Positions 6,586-11,799 of a stretch of 11,799 bases of DNA are shown piece by piece. This DNA is from Oscillospiraceae bacterium (lineage in GTDB: Bacteria > Bacillota > Clostridia > Oscillospirales > Oscillospiraceae), in NCBI GenBank assembly GCA_028705905.1, contig JAQWCP010000023.1:1-11799 (forward strand), given 5' to 3'. Every line of letters starts with the position of its first letter. Position 1 is the first letter of the stretch. The position numbers and the translations under genes were made by a program. The notes below the pieces were generated by a model. That model made no database searches. It saw only the letters and a program-made list of their open reading frames with translations, and was not told the DNA's origin.

Positions 6586-7956
6586 TTAGTCTATTTTTGG
6601 CATGCCTGCAAAGCCTTTTTGAAGCTCTGCGTCGGTGGGAATATAATCTGCCATACTCCCCTCGTGAAATGCCATGTAAGCGGCCATATCAAAATATCCT
6701 GTGCCTGTCAGCCCGAACAAAATGGTTTTTTCTTCTCCGGTTTCCTTGCAGGCCAGCGCTTCATCGATGGCCACGCGGATGGCATGCGCAGATTCCGGCG
6801 CTGGCAAAATGCCTTCTACTTTTGCAAACTGCGTGGCAGCTTCAAACACTTTGGTTTGCTCCACCGCCCGCGCTTCATCCAAATAGCCATCATGGTACAG
6901 CTTGGAAACAATGGGGCTCATCCCGTGATACCGCAAGCCGCCGGCATGGTTGGAAGAAGGCATAAACCCAGAGCCAAGGGTGTACATCTTGGCGAGGGGG
7001 GTTACTTTCCCAGTATCACAGAAATCATAGCCATATACCCCCCTTGTGAGAGAGGGGCAGGAAGCCGGCTCCACCGCGATAAAGTAGGGATTGGCTTTTC
7101 CCGTCAGCTTATCTCCCATAAACGGTGCAATGAGGCCACCCAAATTGGAACCGCCGCCGGCGCAGCCGATGATCACATCCGGATATTCCTCCAGCTTCTC
7201 CATGGCAGCCTTGGACTCCAATCCGATGATGGATTGATGCAGCAGCACCTGGTTGAGTACGCTCCCTAGCACATACCGGCACTTGTCTGTCGCTACAGCC
7301 GCTTCCACAGCCTCTGAAATGGCGCAGCCCAAACTGCCGTTGGTGTCCGGGAACTCCGCCAAAATCTTCCGGCCCGCCTCCGTGGTATCTGAGGGGGAGG
7401 GAATCACCGTTGCACCATATGTCTCCATGACCGCTTTCCGATATGGCTTTTGCTGGGCGGATACCTTCACCATGTAAACCCGCAAATCCAATCCAAAATA
7501 TCCGCAGGCCATGGAAAGCGCCGTTCCCCATTGCCCTGCACCGGTCTCTGTGGTCAGACTCTTCAGCCCCTGCTCTTTGGCATAATATGCCTGTGCAATG
7601 GCGGAATTGAGCTTGTGGCTGCCAGATGTGTTGTTTCCTTCAAACTTATAATAGATATGAGCCGGCGTCCCCAATGCTTCTTCCAGGCAATAGGCCCGGA
7701 CCAAAGGCGACGGCCGGTACATCTTGTAAAAATTACGGATCTCTTCCGGAATTTCGATATACCGATTGGTCTCATCCAACTCCTGCTTTGCCAACTCCGT
7801 GCAGAAAACGGGCTCCAAATCAGCAACGCTCACCGGCTGTAATGTACCCGGATGCAGCATAGGAGCATGCTGTTCTTTCATATCCGCCCGCACATTATAC
7901 CATGCCTTCGGCAGCTCGTTTTCACTTAAATACGTCTTATACGGAATCTTTGTCAT
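6586..7956 (-). CDS. trpB2: Tryptophan synthase beta chain-like enzyme, TrpB2 type
   Basis: This is a PLP enzyme of the stand-alone TrpB2 branch, expected to make L-tryptophan from indole and L-serine in the cytoplasm. It has 456 residues, longer than classical TrpB1 (about 400), as is normal for TrpB2 because of its extended N-terminus. RPSPLVRA is at 81-88. The PLP lysine is Lys115 in the GSHKLNSA stretch (residues 112-119). The catalytic loop reads ETGAGQWG at 137-144, with Glu137 as the acid/base and Trp in place of the His of TrpB1 (ETGAGQHG), a TrpB2 signature. The phosphate-binding GCAGGGSNLGG is near 267-277. No trpA or other trp gene adjoins it. The start at 7956 has AAGGGAG 8 bases upstream; a longer frame to 8031 lacks a better site. 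It lies directly behind a tryptophan T-box leader, which supports a role in tryptophan supply. It is monocistronic, bounded by its own terminator. An alternative role in indole salvage, or activity on a related substrate, is possible. Confidence 0.93.
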   Translation of the reverse strand: MTKIPYKTYLSENELPKAWYNVRADMKEQHAPMLHPGTLQPVSVADLEPVFCTELAKQELDETNRYIEIPEEIRNFYKMYRPSPLVRAYCLEEALGTPAHIYYKFEGNNTSGSHKLNSAIAQAYYAKEQGLKSLTTETGAGQWGTALSMACGYFGLDLRVYMVKVSAQQKPYRKAVMETYGATVIPSPSDTTEAGRKILAEFPDTNGSLGCAISEAVEAAVATDKCRYVLGSVLNQVLLHQSIIGLESKAAMEKLEEYPDVIIGCAGGGSNLGGLIAPFMGDKLTGKANPYFIAVEPASCPSLTRGVYGYDFCDTGKVTPLAKMYTLGSGFMPSSNHAGGLRYHGMSPIVSKLYHDGYLDEARAVEQTKVFEAATQFAKVEGILPAPESAHAIRVAIDEALACKETGEEKTILFGLTGTGYFDMAAYMAFHEGSMADYIPTDAELQKGFAGMPKID

Positions 7957-8036
7957 ATCAAATTCTCCCTTCAAAATATCTGTTTTACTTTGTTTGGCTG
8001 CCAAAGCCAGGGCCGCCGGCGGACGCTGCACAAAAC

Positions 8037-8083
8037 AAAAAATCCCTTGCCCCTTGTTCCAACCGGAACATTAGGACAAGAGA
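8037..8083 (-). terminator. T-box regulated terminator ahead of trpB2
   Basis: On the minus strand, TCTCTTGTCC pairs (with G-U wobbles) with GGGGCAAGGGA. An inner perfect stem TGTTCC/GGAACA has loop GGTT. Six T bases follow at 8042-8037. The 5' arm overlaps the 3' half of the antiterminator, so the two folds exclude each other. Confidence 0.9.
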
Positions 8084-8326
8084 CTGCTTTTATCTCCTGC
8101 GGTACCACCTAAATTGGCGAATATTCGCCCGCTCTGTACGCACCAACATGCGCTTTCTTTGTTAACGGGGGAATCCCCGTCGGCCGCTACTATGCACCTG
8201 CAGTTCAGGCCGCCCTCCTGGGGCCATTCAACATACCGTCCGCGCTGCGCTCCCACCATCCGCAACTCGCTGTGCCTTCCGGCCCATGTTTACTCTTCCC
8301 AGTCATCAGTTTATATTTAGAATATT
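8037..8326 (-). promoter_or_regulatory. T-box riboswitch leader, tryptophan specifier (UGG)
   Basis: This tRNA-sensing leader switches transcription of trpB2. The T-box core AGGTGGTACCGC is at 8110-8099. Stem I is closed by CTGGG (8302-8298) with CCCAG. Inside it AACAT pairs with ATGTT, leaving an internal loop with AAGAGTA on the 5' side (the AGTA turn) and GAATGGC on the 3' side. The specifier codon TGG (8226-8224), tryptophan, therefore sits where it should. The distal stem GTTGCG/CGCAGC carries the loop GATGGTGGGAG. Stem III is ACGGGG/CCCCGT at 8180-8165. The antiterminator (8112-8071) is TTAGG/CCTAA plus CAGGAGA/TCTCTTG around the bulge TGGTACC, which pairs with the tRNA CCA end. From knowledge of T-boxes, uncharged tRNA-Trp would stabilise it and allow read-through, so trpB2 should be induced by tryptophan starvation. 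Confidence 0.96.
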
Positions 8327-8332
8327 AACTGC

Positions 8333-8361
8333 AGTATACTGCGTACCTCCCCATTTGTCAA
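8333..8361 (-). promoter_or_regulatory. Sigma-A promoter of the T-box-trpB2 unit
   Basis: On the minus strand: a perfect TTGACA (8361-8356), exactly 17 bases, and TATACT (8338-8333). The transcript start is predicted near 8326, about 25 bases before the base of stem I. It faces away from dpaA, making this a divergent promoter region. Confidence 0.9.
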
Positions 8362-8393
8362 GTCTCTCCTTTCATATTTTGGGTGCAACCGCG

Positions 8394-8488
8394 ATTCCCT
8401 CCATTCCTTCCGCATTGGCACGCACCTTCCCCTCACCCAAGGAATACTATGGTACTGACCCGTATTTGCGCGTTTCAATGGAGGGAAT
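8394..8488 (+). repeat. 12-bp inverted repeat spanning the dpaA leader, 3' arm on the ribosome site
   Basis: ATTCCCTCCATT at 8394-8405 is the exact reverse complement of AATGGAGGGAAT at 8477-8488, 71 bases apart. The second arm contains the GGAGGG Shine-Dalgarno site (8480-8485) of dpaA. If both arms are in one transcript, they could pair and mask translation initiation. Whether they are depends on an unmapped promoter. Confidence 0.6.
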
Positions 8489-8492
8489 GTTG

Positions 8493-9371
8493 ATGAAAAA
8501 ACAAATACACTTTAGCGTCATTGGTGGTGACCTGCGGCAAGGAAAACTGGCGGAGCTTTTGGCAAAAGACGGCCATATCGTACATACCTTTGGCCTGGAA
8601 CGCTTGCCAGAACCCCTCTCATTACCCCAGGCAAGCACGTTAGAACAGGCTTCCGCCATTGCCGATTGTATCATTTTACCCCTGCCTATGTGCGGAGAAA
8701 ATGGCCTCAACCTGCCGTTTGGTGAAACCCCGTGTTCGCTGGGACAGCTGATAACCGTCCTGCGGCCAGAGCAAATCATCTGTGCCGGTATGGTGGAGGC
8801 AACACTTTCGCAGAGCGCCGTCTCTCGCGGACTTGTCATTCATGATTACTTCGCCCGGGAAGAGCTGGCCATCGCCAATGCCATTCCAACCGTGGAAGGC
8901 GCCATTGGCCTGGCTATGGAAGAAATGCCGATCACGTTACACGGGGCCAATGCCCTGGTGATCGGCTATGGACGGTTGGGCAAATTACTTTCCAGTCATT
9001 TGAGCGCATTGGGGGCACATGTCTCCGTCTCTGCCCGCCGATATGATGATTTTGCATGGATCAACGTATATGGTTTCCGACCGCTTCACACGGCACACCT
9101 GGAAGATGATTTGCCTTCTTTTGATGTCATTATCAATACGGTTCCCGCACGAGTCCTGGACCGTCGTCAACTATCTCTGCTTTCTCCCGGGTGTTTATGC
9201 ATCGATCTGGCCTCTCGCCCCGGGGGGATCGCCTTTGAAGCAGCTGCGGAACTCGGTGTGAAAGCAATCTGGGCGCTATCCTTGCCTGGCAAAGTGGCAC
9301 CAGTCACCGCCGGCCAAGCAATACGGGACACCATCTACAATATCTTACAGGAATTGGGAGTGTCACTATGA
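8493..9371 (+). CDS. dpaA: Dipicolinate synthase subunit A
   Basis: Also called spoVFA. Together with subunit B it converts the dihydrodipicolinate-pathway intermediate to dipicolinic acid in the mother cell during sporulation; the acid is then loaded into the forespore core. The product has 292 residues (the Bacillus protein is about 297). It has an N-terminal domain starting SVIGGDLRQGKLAELL at 8-23. A second NAD(P)-binding Rossmann domain has the loop VIGYGRLGKLL at 156-166. Conserved stretches are NAIPTVEGAIGLAM (129-142), INTVPARVLD (214-223) and LASRPGG (239-245). ATGs at 8478, 8487 and 8493 are in frame. I chose 8493 because GGAGGG at 8480-8485 gives a 7-base spacer for it but overlaps or crowds the other two. 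dpaB follows with a 4-base overlap. No dapA, dapB or asd gene is alongside, unlike the extended Bacillus spoVF locus. Confidence 0.94.
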   Translation: MKKQIHFSVIGGDLRQGKLAELLAKDGHIVHTFGLERLPEPLSLPQASTLEQASAIADCIILPLPMCGENGLNLPFGETPCSLGQLITVLRPEQIICAGMVEATLSQSAVSRGLVIHDYFAREELAIANAIPTVEGAIGLAMEEMPITLHGANALVIGYGRLGKLLSSHLSALGAHVSVSARRYDDFAWINVYGFRPLHTAHLEDDLPSFDVIINTVPARVLDRRQLSLLSPGCLCIDLASRPGGIAFEAAAELGVKAIWALSLPGKVAPVTAGQAIRDTIYNILQELGVSL

Positions 9372-9946
9372 AAAAAGCCTCGGTTGGGTTCGCCTTCTGC
9401 GGCTCTTATTGCACCTATGACCAGGTGTTTCCCGCTTTGCAAAAAACGGCGGAGCAATATGAGACGGTGTTGCCCATTGTATCAGAACACAGCGCAGAAA
9501 CAGACACCCGTTTTGGAACAGCAAAGGAGTTGCTGGAGAAACTGGAAGCCATCACCGGACATCACGTCCTGAAAACCATTCCGGATGTGGAGCCAATCGG
9601 CCCCCAAAAGCTCTTGGATGTCCTCGTCATCGCTCCATGCACCGGAAATACAGTTGCAAAGATTGCGTCTGCCATTGTGGATACGTCTGTCACCATGGCA
9701 GCAAAAGCCCATTTGCGCAATGGCCGCCCCGTGATTATCGCCATCTCCACAAATGACGGCTTGAGCGCAAATGCCCAAAATATCGGGGCGCTCCTTGCGC
9801 GAAAAAATATTTATTTTGTTCCCTTCCGGCAAGACGACCCGATTGGAAAACCCACTTCTCTCGTTGCCGACATGGATCTGATCCCAGACACCATCGAGGC
9901 CGCACTGCAGGGCAAGCAATTGCAGCCACTGCTGAAAACCATTTAA
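9368..9946 (+). CDS. dpaB: Dipicolinate synthase subunit B
   Basis: Also called spoVFB. This flavoprotein-fold partner of DpaA in mother-cell dipicolinate synthesis has 192 residues, the usual length being close to 200. It starts with VGFAFCGSYCTYDQVFPAL at about 6-24, the family's nucleotide-binding first strand and loop. It continues with DVLVIAPCTGNTVAKIASAI (about 84-103), VTMAAKAHLRNGRPVIIAIS (about 108-127) and the C-terminal PFRQDDPIGKPTSLVADMDL. The ATG overlaps the TGA stop of dpaA (ATGA), with GGAATTGGGAG just upstream, so the two are translationally coupled. A strong hairpin follows 3 bases after the stop. Its presence implies an endospore-forming host. Many class I clostridia lack dpaAB and use an EtfA-based route, which argues for another clostridial or bacilli-like lineage. 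Confidence 0.95.
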   Translation: MKKASVGFAFCGSYCTYDQVFPALQKTAEQYETVLPIVSEHSAETDTRFGTAKELLEKLEAITGHHVLKTIPDVEPIGPQKLLDVLVIAPCTGNTVAKIASAIVDTSVTMAAKAHLRNGRPVIIAISTNDGLSANAQNIGALLARKNIYFVPFRQDDPIGKPTSLVADMDLIPDTIEAALQGKQLQPLLKTI

Positions 9947-9949
9947 AAG

Positions 9950-9984
9950 AACGCCCAGTATGCGCTAGTTGCATACTGGGCGTT
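9950..9984. terminator. Bidirectional hairpin between dpaB and the ABC transporter unit
   Basis: The perfect 14-base arms are AACGCCCAGTATGC and GCATACTGGGCGTT with loop GCTAGTT. Two convergent genes end within 10 bases of it on either side. The T run is short on the plus side (TTT) and better on the minus side (TTCTTTT), so it may work best for the minus-strand unit. Confidence 0.85.
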
Positions 9985-9991
9985 TCCCATG

Positions 9992-10783
9992 CTAGGAGAG
10001 CAGCATCCGGTCGCTGACCGTGTCTCCGCTGAGTTCTGTGAATTTTTGAAGCAGGTTTTCCACCTTTAGCTTCTGCTTTTCTTCTCCAGACACATCAAAG
10101 ATGATTTGTCCATTGTGCATCATAATCAGCCGGTTGCCGTATGCAATGGCGTGGTTCATATTATGGGTGATCATCAATGTGGTCAAGCGATCCCGGGTCA
10201 CAATATTTTGTGTGATTTCAAGCACCTTGTGGGCCGTTTTGGGGTCCAGCGCCGCCGTATGCTCGTCCAGCAGCAAAAGCTTCGGCCTTTGAAGCGCCGA
10301 CATCAGCAGGGTAATGGCTTGCCGCTGTCCGCCGGAGAGCAGGCCAACTTTTGATGTAAGCCGGGTTTCCAGACCAAGGTCCAGCTCTTTCAGCTTTTCC
10401 GCATACATCTTGCGCTCGGGGGCGCGAATGCCCCAACGCAAGGTGCGTGCTTTCCCCCGGCGGTAAGCGAGGGCCAGATTCTCTTCAATCCCCATGGTGG
10501 CCGCCGTGCCGTTCATCGGGTCCTGAAAGACGCGGCCCAAAAACTTTGCCCGCTTATATTCCGGCAGCTTCGTCACGTCCGTTCCGTCAATTAAAATGCT
10601 GCCTTCGTCCACACCAAATGCCCCTGCCACCGCATTGAGCAGTGTGGATTTCCCGGCACCGTTGCCACCAATGACGGTGACGAAGTCCCCTTCGTTCAGC
10701 GTCAGAGACAATTTGCTCAGGGCTTTCTTCTCATTGATGGTACCCGCATTGAATGTCTTGGAGATCTCCTTGATTTCAAGCAT
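9992..10783 (-). CDS. ABC transporter ATP-binding protein (TrpXYZ-like importer)
   Basis: This is the ATPase subunit of an ABC importer, acting on the inner face of the membrane. It has 263 residues with all motifs intact: Walker A GGNGAGKST at 39-47, Q-loop Gln87, signature LSGGQ at 149-153, Walker B LLLLDEH with catalytic Glu174, and the switch His207 in MITHN. The overall sequence (VFQDPMNGTAATMGIEENLALAYRRG, and an RxxLxWG element before the helical domain) is that of the COG1101 group. That group pairs with a COG4120 permease and a COG2984 binding protein; TrpZ of streptococci is a member. The ATG lies 8 bases inside the permease gene, so translation is coupled. A run of eight G overlaps the ribosome site. 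The substrate is not determined by sequence; tryptophan or another small ligand is possible. The last 30 residues form a short C-terminal tail. Confidence 0.9.
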   Translation of the reverse strand: MLEIKEISKTFNAGTINEKKALSKLSLTLNEGDFVTVIGGNGAGKSTLLNAVAGAFGVDEGSILIDGTDVTKLPEYKRAKFLGRVFQDPMNGTAATMGIEENLALAYRRGKARTLRWGIRAPERKMYAEKLKELDLGLETRLTSKVGLLSGGQRQAITLLMSALQRPKLLLLDEHTAALDPKTAHKVLEITQNIVTRDRLTTLMITHNMNHAIAYGNRLIMMHNGQIIFDVSGEEKQKLKVENLLQKFTELSGDTVSDRMLLS

Positions 10784-11672
10784 GCTTTGCCCCCCCCTTC
10801 GAGAAGTAGCGGTTCTTCAAGTACGGAATGGTCAGTGCAATGGCAACGATGGTTGCGCTAAACAATTTTAGGTCGGTGGTAGACAGTCCCAACTGGATCA
10901 CGACAGCAATGACAATATAATAGATCACGGCCCCGATCACAATTGAGGCGAGGTTTAGGGCAAAATTGCGGAAAATACGGCCAAAGATCACTTCGCCGAT
11001 GATGACCGCGGCAAGGCCAATGACAATTGCGCCCCGGCCCATATTGATATCCGAGTTGCCTTGGAACATGGCGTAAAGGCCGCCGGCCAACGCCACAAGG
11101 CCGTTGGACAACACAAGTCCAATCATCTTCATCCGGTCGGTGTTGATCCCCTGTGCGCGGGACATATGTGGATTGCTACCGGTTGCCCGGATGGCACTGC
11201 CCAACTCCGTTCCGAAAAACCAATATAAGAGCACAATGATAACTGCCACAAAGATCAATCCAACCACAATGGATTGATTGATATAGCGTAAGCTAACGGT
11301 TAAATCATACGCATCCACACTCAGCGACTGCGTTGCTCTGCCCATAATCCGCATGTTGATGGAATAGAGGGCAAGCTGCGTCAAGATACCGGACAAAATG
11401 GGAGGAATCCCCAGCTTGGTGTGGATAAATCCGGTGATCAGACCCGCCAACATCCCGGCAATAAACGCAAATAACAAAGACAGGAGCGGATGCATCCCGG
11501 CGATGATCAGCATCGCCGCCACAGAACCGCCGGTACACAGGCTGCCATCCACTGTCAGATCTGCATAATCCAACACTTTATAGGTGATATAGACACCAAG
11601 CGCCATGATCCCCCATATGATTCCTTGGGCGATAGAGCCAGGCAGCGCACCCAACAATGATAGAATCGACAT
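10776..11672 (-). CDS. ABC transporter permease (COG4120-like)
   Basis: This is the integral membrane permease of the importer whose ATPase gene overlaps its end. It has 298 residues with about eight or nine hydrophobic segments, at roughly 13-31, 45-60, 62-83, 88-107, 134-153, 182-203, 213-231, 239-264 and 268-284. It belongs to the branched-chain amino acid/sugar-type permease fold (BPD_transp_2). Family marks are KVLDYADLTVDGSL at 32-45 and the cytoplasmic coupling loop GSAIRATGSNPHMSRAQGIN at 158-177. I chose the start at 11672: GGAAGG lies 8 bases upstream. A longer in-frame start at 11729 would place the first residues inside a hairpin and crowd the previous stop. The gene ends ...KGGAKHA, overlapping the ATPase start. 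The substrate is unassigned; TrpY-type permeases fall in this family, as do transporters of other ligands. Confidence 0.9.
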   Translation of the reverse strand: MSILSLLGALPGSIAQGIIWGIMALGVYITYKVLDYADLTVDGSLCTGGSVAAMLIIAGMHPLLSLLFAFIAGMLAGLITGFIHTKLGIPPILSGILTQLALYSINMRIMGRATQSLSVDAYDLTVSLRYINQSIVVGLIFVAVIIVLLYWFFGTELGSAIRATGSNPHMSRAQGINTDRMKMIGLVLSNGLVALAGGLYAMFQGNSDINMGRGAIVIGLAAVIIGEVIFGRIFRNFALNLASIVIGAVIYYIVIAVVIQLGLSTTDLKLFSATIVAIALTIPYLKNRYFSKGGAKHA

Positions 11673-11699
11673 TCCCTTTTCCTTCCCTTCCGTCTGTAA

Positions 11700-11745
11700 A
11701 CAGCGCAAATTTGCGATAAGTAACCTCATCGCAAATTTCCGCTGT
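11700..11745 (-). repeat. Intercistronic stem-loop between binding protein and permease genes
   Basis: The 18-base arms ACAGCGCAAATTTGCGAT and ATCGCAAATTTCCGCTGT match at 17 of 18 positions around a 10-base loop. There is no good T run after it on the minus strand. It is therefore more like an mRNA-stabilising or partly attenuating hairpin than a full terminator. Confidence 0.75.
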
Positions 11746-11760
11746 TAAATTCAGTTTTCC

Positions 11761-11799
11761 TCAGTTTTGCTCGGCCAATTGAGATTCCAGATTGCTGGG
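11761..11799 (-). CDS. C-terminal end of probable ABC transporter substrate-binding protein (truncated by window edge)
   Basis: An open frame enters from the window edge and encodes PSNLESQLAEQN followed by TGA (11763-11761). Only 12 residues are visible, far too few for homology. Identity rests on position: in this transporter class the binding-protein gene normally precedes the permease and ATPase genes. The ending is also compatible with the 'P-x-x-L/I...A' tail of COG2984 proteins. It would be a lipoprotein anchored outside the membrane if correct. It is separated from the permease start by a hairpin, a common arrangement for giving more binding protein than permease. Confidence 0.4.
   Translation of the reverse strand, partial: PSNLESQLAEQN

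Noticed and set aside
6619..7269. Plus-strand open frame of 216 codons opposite trpB2
   Set aside because: Antisense shadow of a highly conserved PLP enzyme, with no start context or domain.
8165..8180. ACGGGGATTCCCCCGT hairpin taken as an independent terminator
   Set aside because: It has no T run and sits at the expected place of T-box stem III.
8286..8492. N-terminal extension of dpaA to the ATG at 8286
   Set aside because: It would run through the divergent T-box promoter and leader, has no ribosome site, and adds 69 residues absent from the DpaA family.
1..11799. CRISPR arrays, tRNA or rRNA genes, transposases, integrases, toxin-antitoxin pairs or defence genes
   Set aside because: I looked for regularly spaced repeats, cloverleaf-like segments and recognisable mobile or defence proteins and saw none. 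All long frames with real support are housekeeping, sporulation or transport genes.

Overview
The window looks like a chromosomal core region of an endospore-forming member of the Firmicutes, most likely a moderately GC-rich clostridium. Three things point there. There is a dipicolinate synthase pair (spoVFA/dpaA and spoVFB/dpaB), which is a sporulation function. A tRNA-dependent T-box leader and clear sigma-A style promoters (TTGACA-17-TATACT and similar) are present. V-type ATP synthase subunits sit beside a type II pantothenate kinase. I cannot name the genus from sequence alone. No prophage, insertion sequence, CRISPR array, rRNA or tRNA gene is visible.

Layout, left to right. (1) Positions 1-1792, plus strand: the 3' end of a V-type ATPase operon, subunit B (5' truncated by the window edge) then subunit D, closed by a perfect 15-bp-arm bidirectional terminator. 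(2) Positions 1856-3932, minus strand: a probable operon of an MBL-fold hydrolase, deoxyribose-phosphate aldolase (deoC) and a small two-helix membrane protein, with a promoter at 3904-3932. (3) Positions 3971-4905, minus strand: type II pantothenate kinase (coaW) with its own promoter and a palindromic terminator. (4) Positions 4928-6470, minus strand: murC with its own promoter and terminator. (5) Positions 6524-8361, minus strand: a stand-alone TrpB2-type tryptophan synthase beta chain behind a complete T-box riboswitch whose specifier codon reads UGG (Trp). (6) Positions 8493-9946, plus strand: dpaA-dpaB, divergent from the trpB2 unit. (7) Positions 9992-11799, minus strand: ATPase and permease of an ABC importer of the TrpXYZ-like class, preceded at the window edge by what is probably the last 12 residues of its binding protein.

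How the parts fit. Most units are independent housekeeping genes: ion-driven ATP synthesis or hydrolysis, deoxynucleoside catabolism, CoA synthesis, peptidoglycan precursor synthesis and spore dipicolinate. The clearest regulatory story is the tryptophan T-box, whose stem I specifier loop, stem III, antiterminator and terminator can all be drawn by hand. The ABC importer two units away belongs to a family that includes tryptophan transporters, so a local tryptophan theme is possible but unproven. Several starts were moved downstream from the longest reading frame because promoter elements or Shine-Dalgarno sites lie inside the longer version. I found no evidence for an entirely new biological system. 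The best leads are the Trp T-box/trpB2 unit, a 12-bp inverted repeat that could mask the dpaA ribosome binding site, and an intercistronic hairpin in the ABC importer operon.
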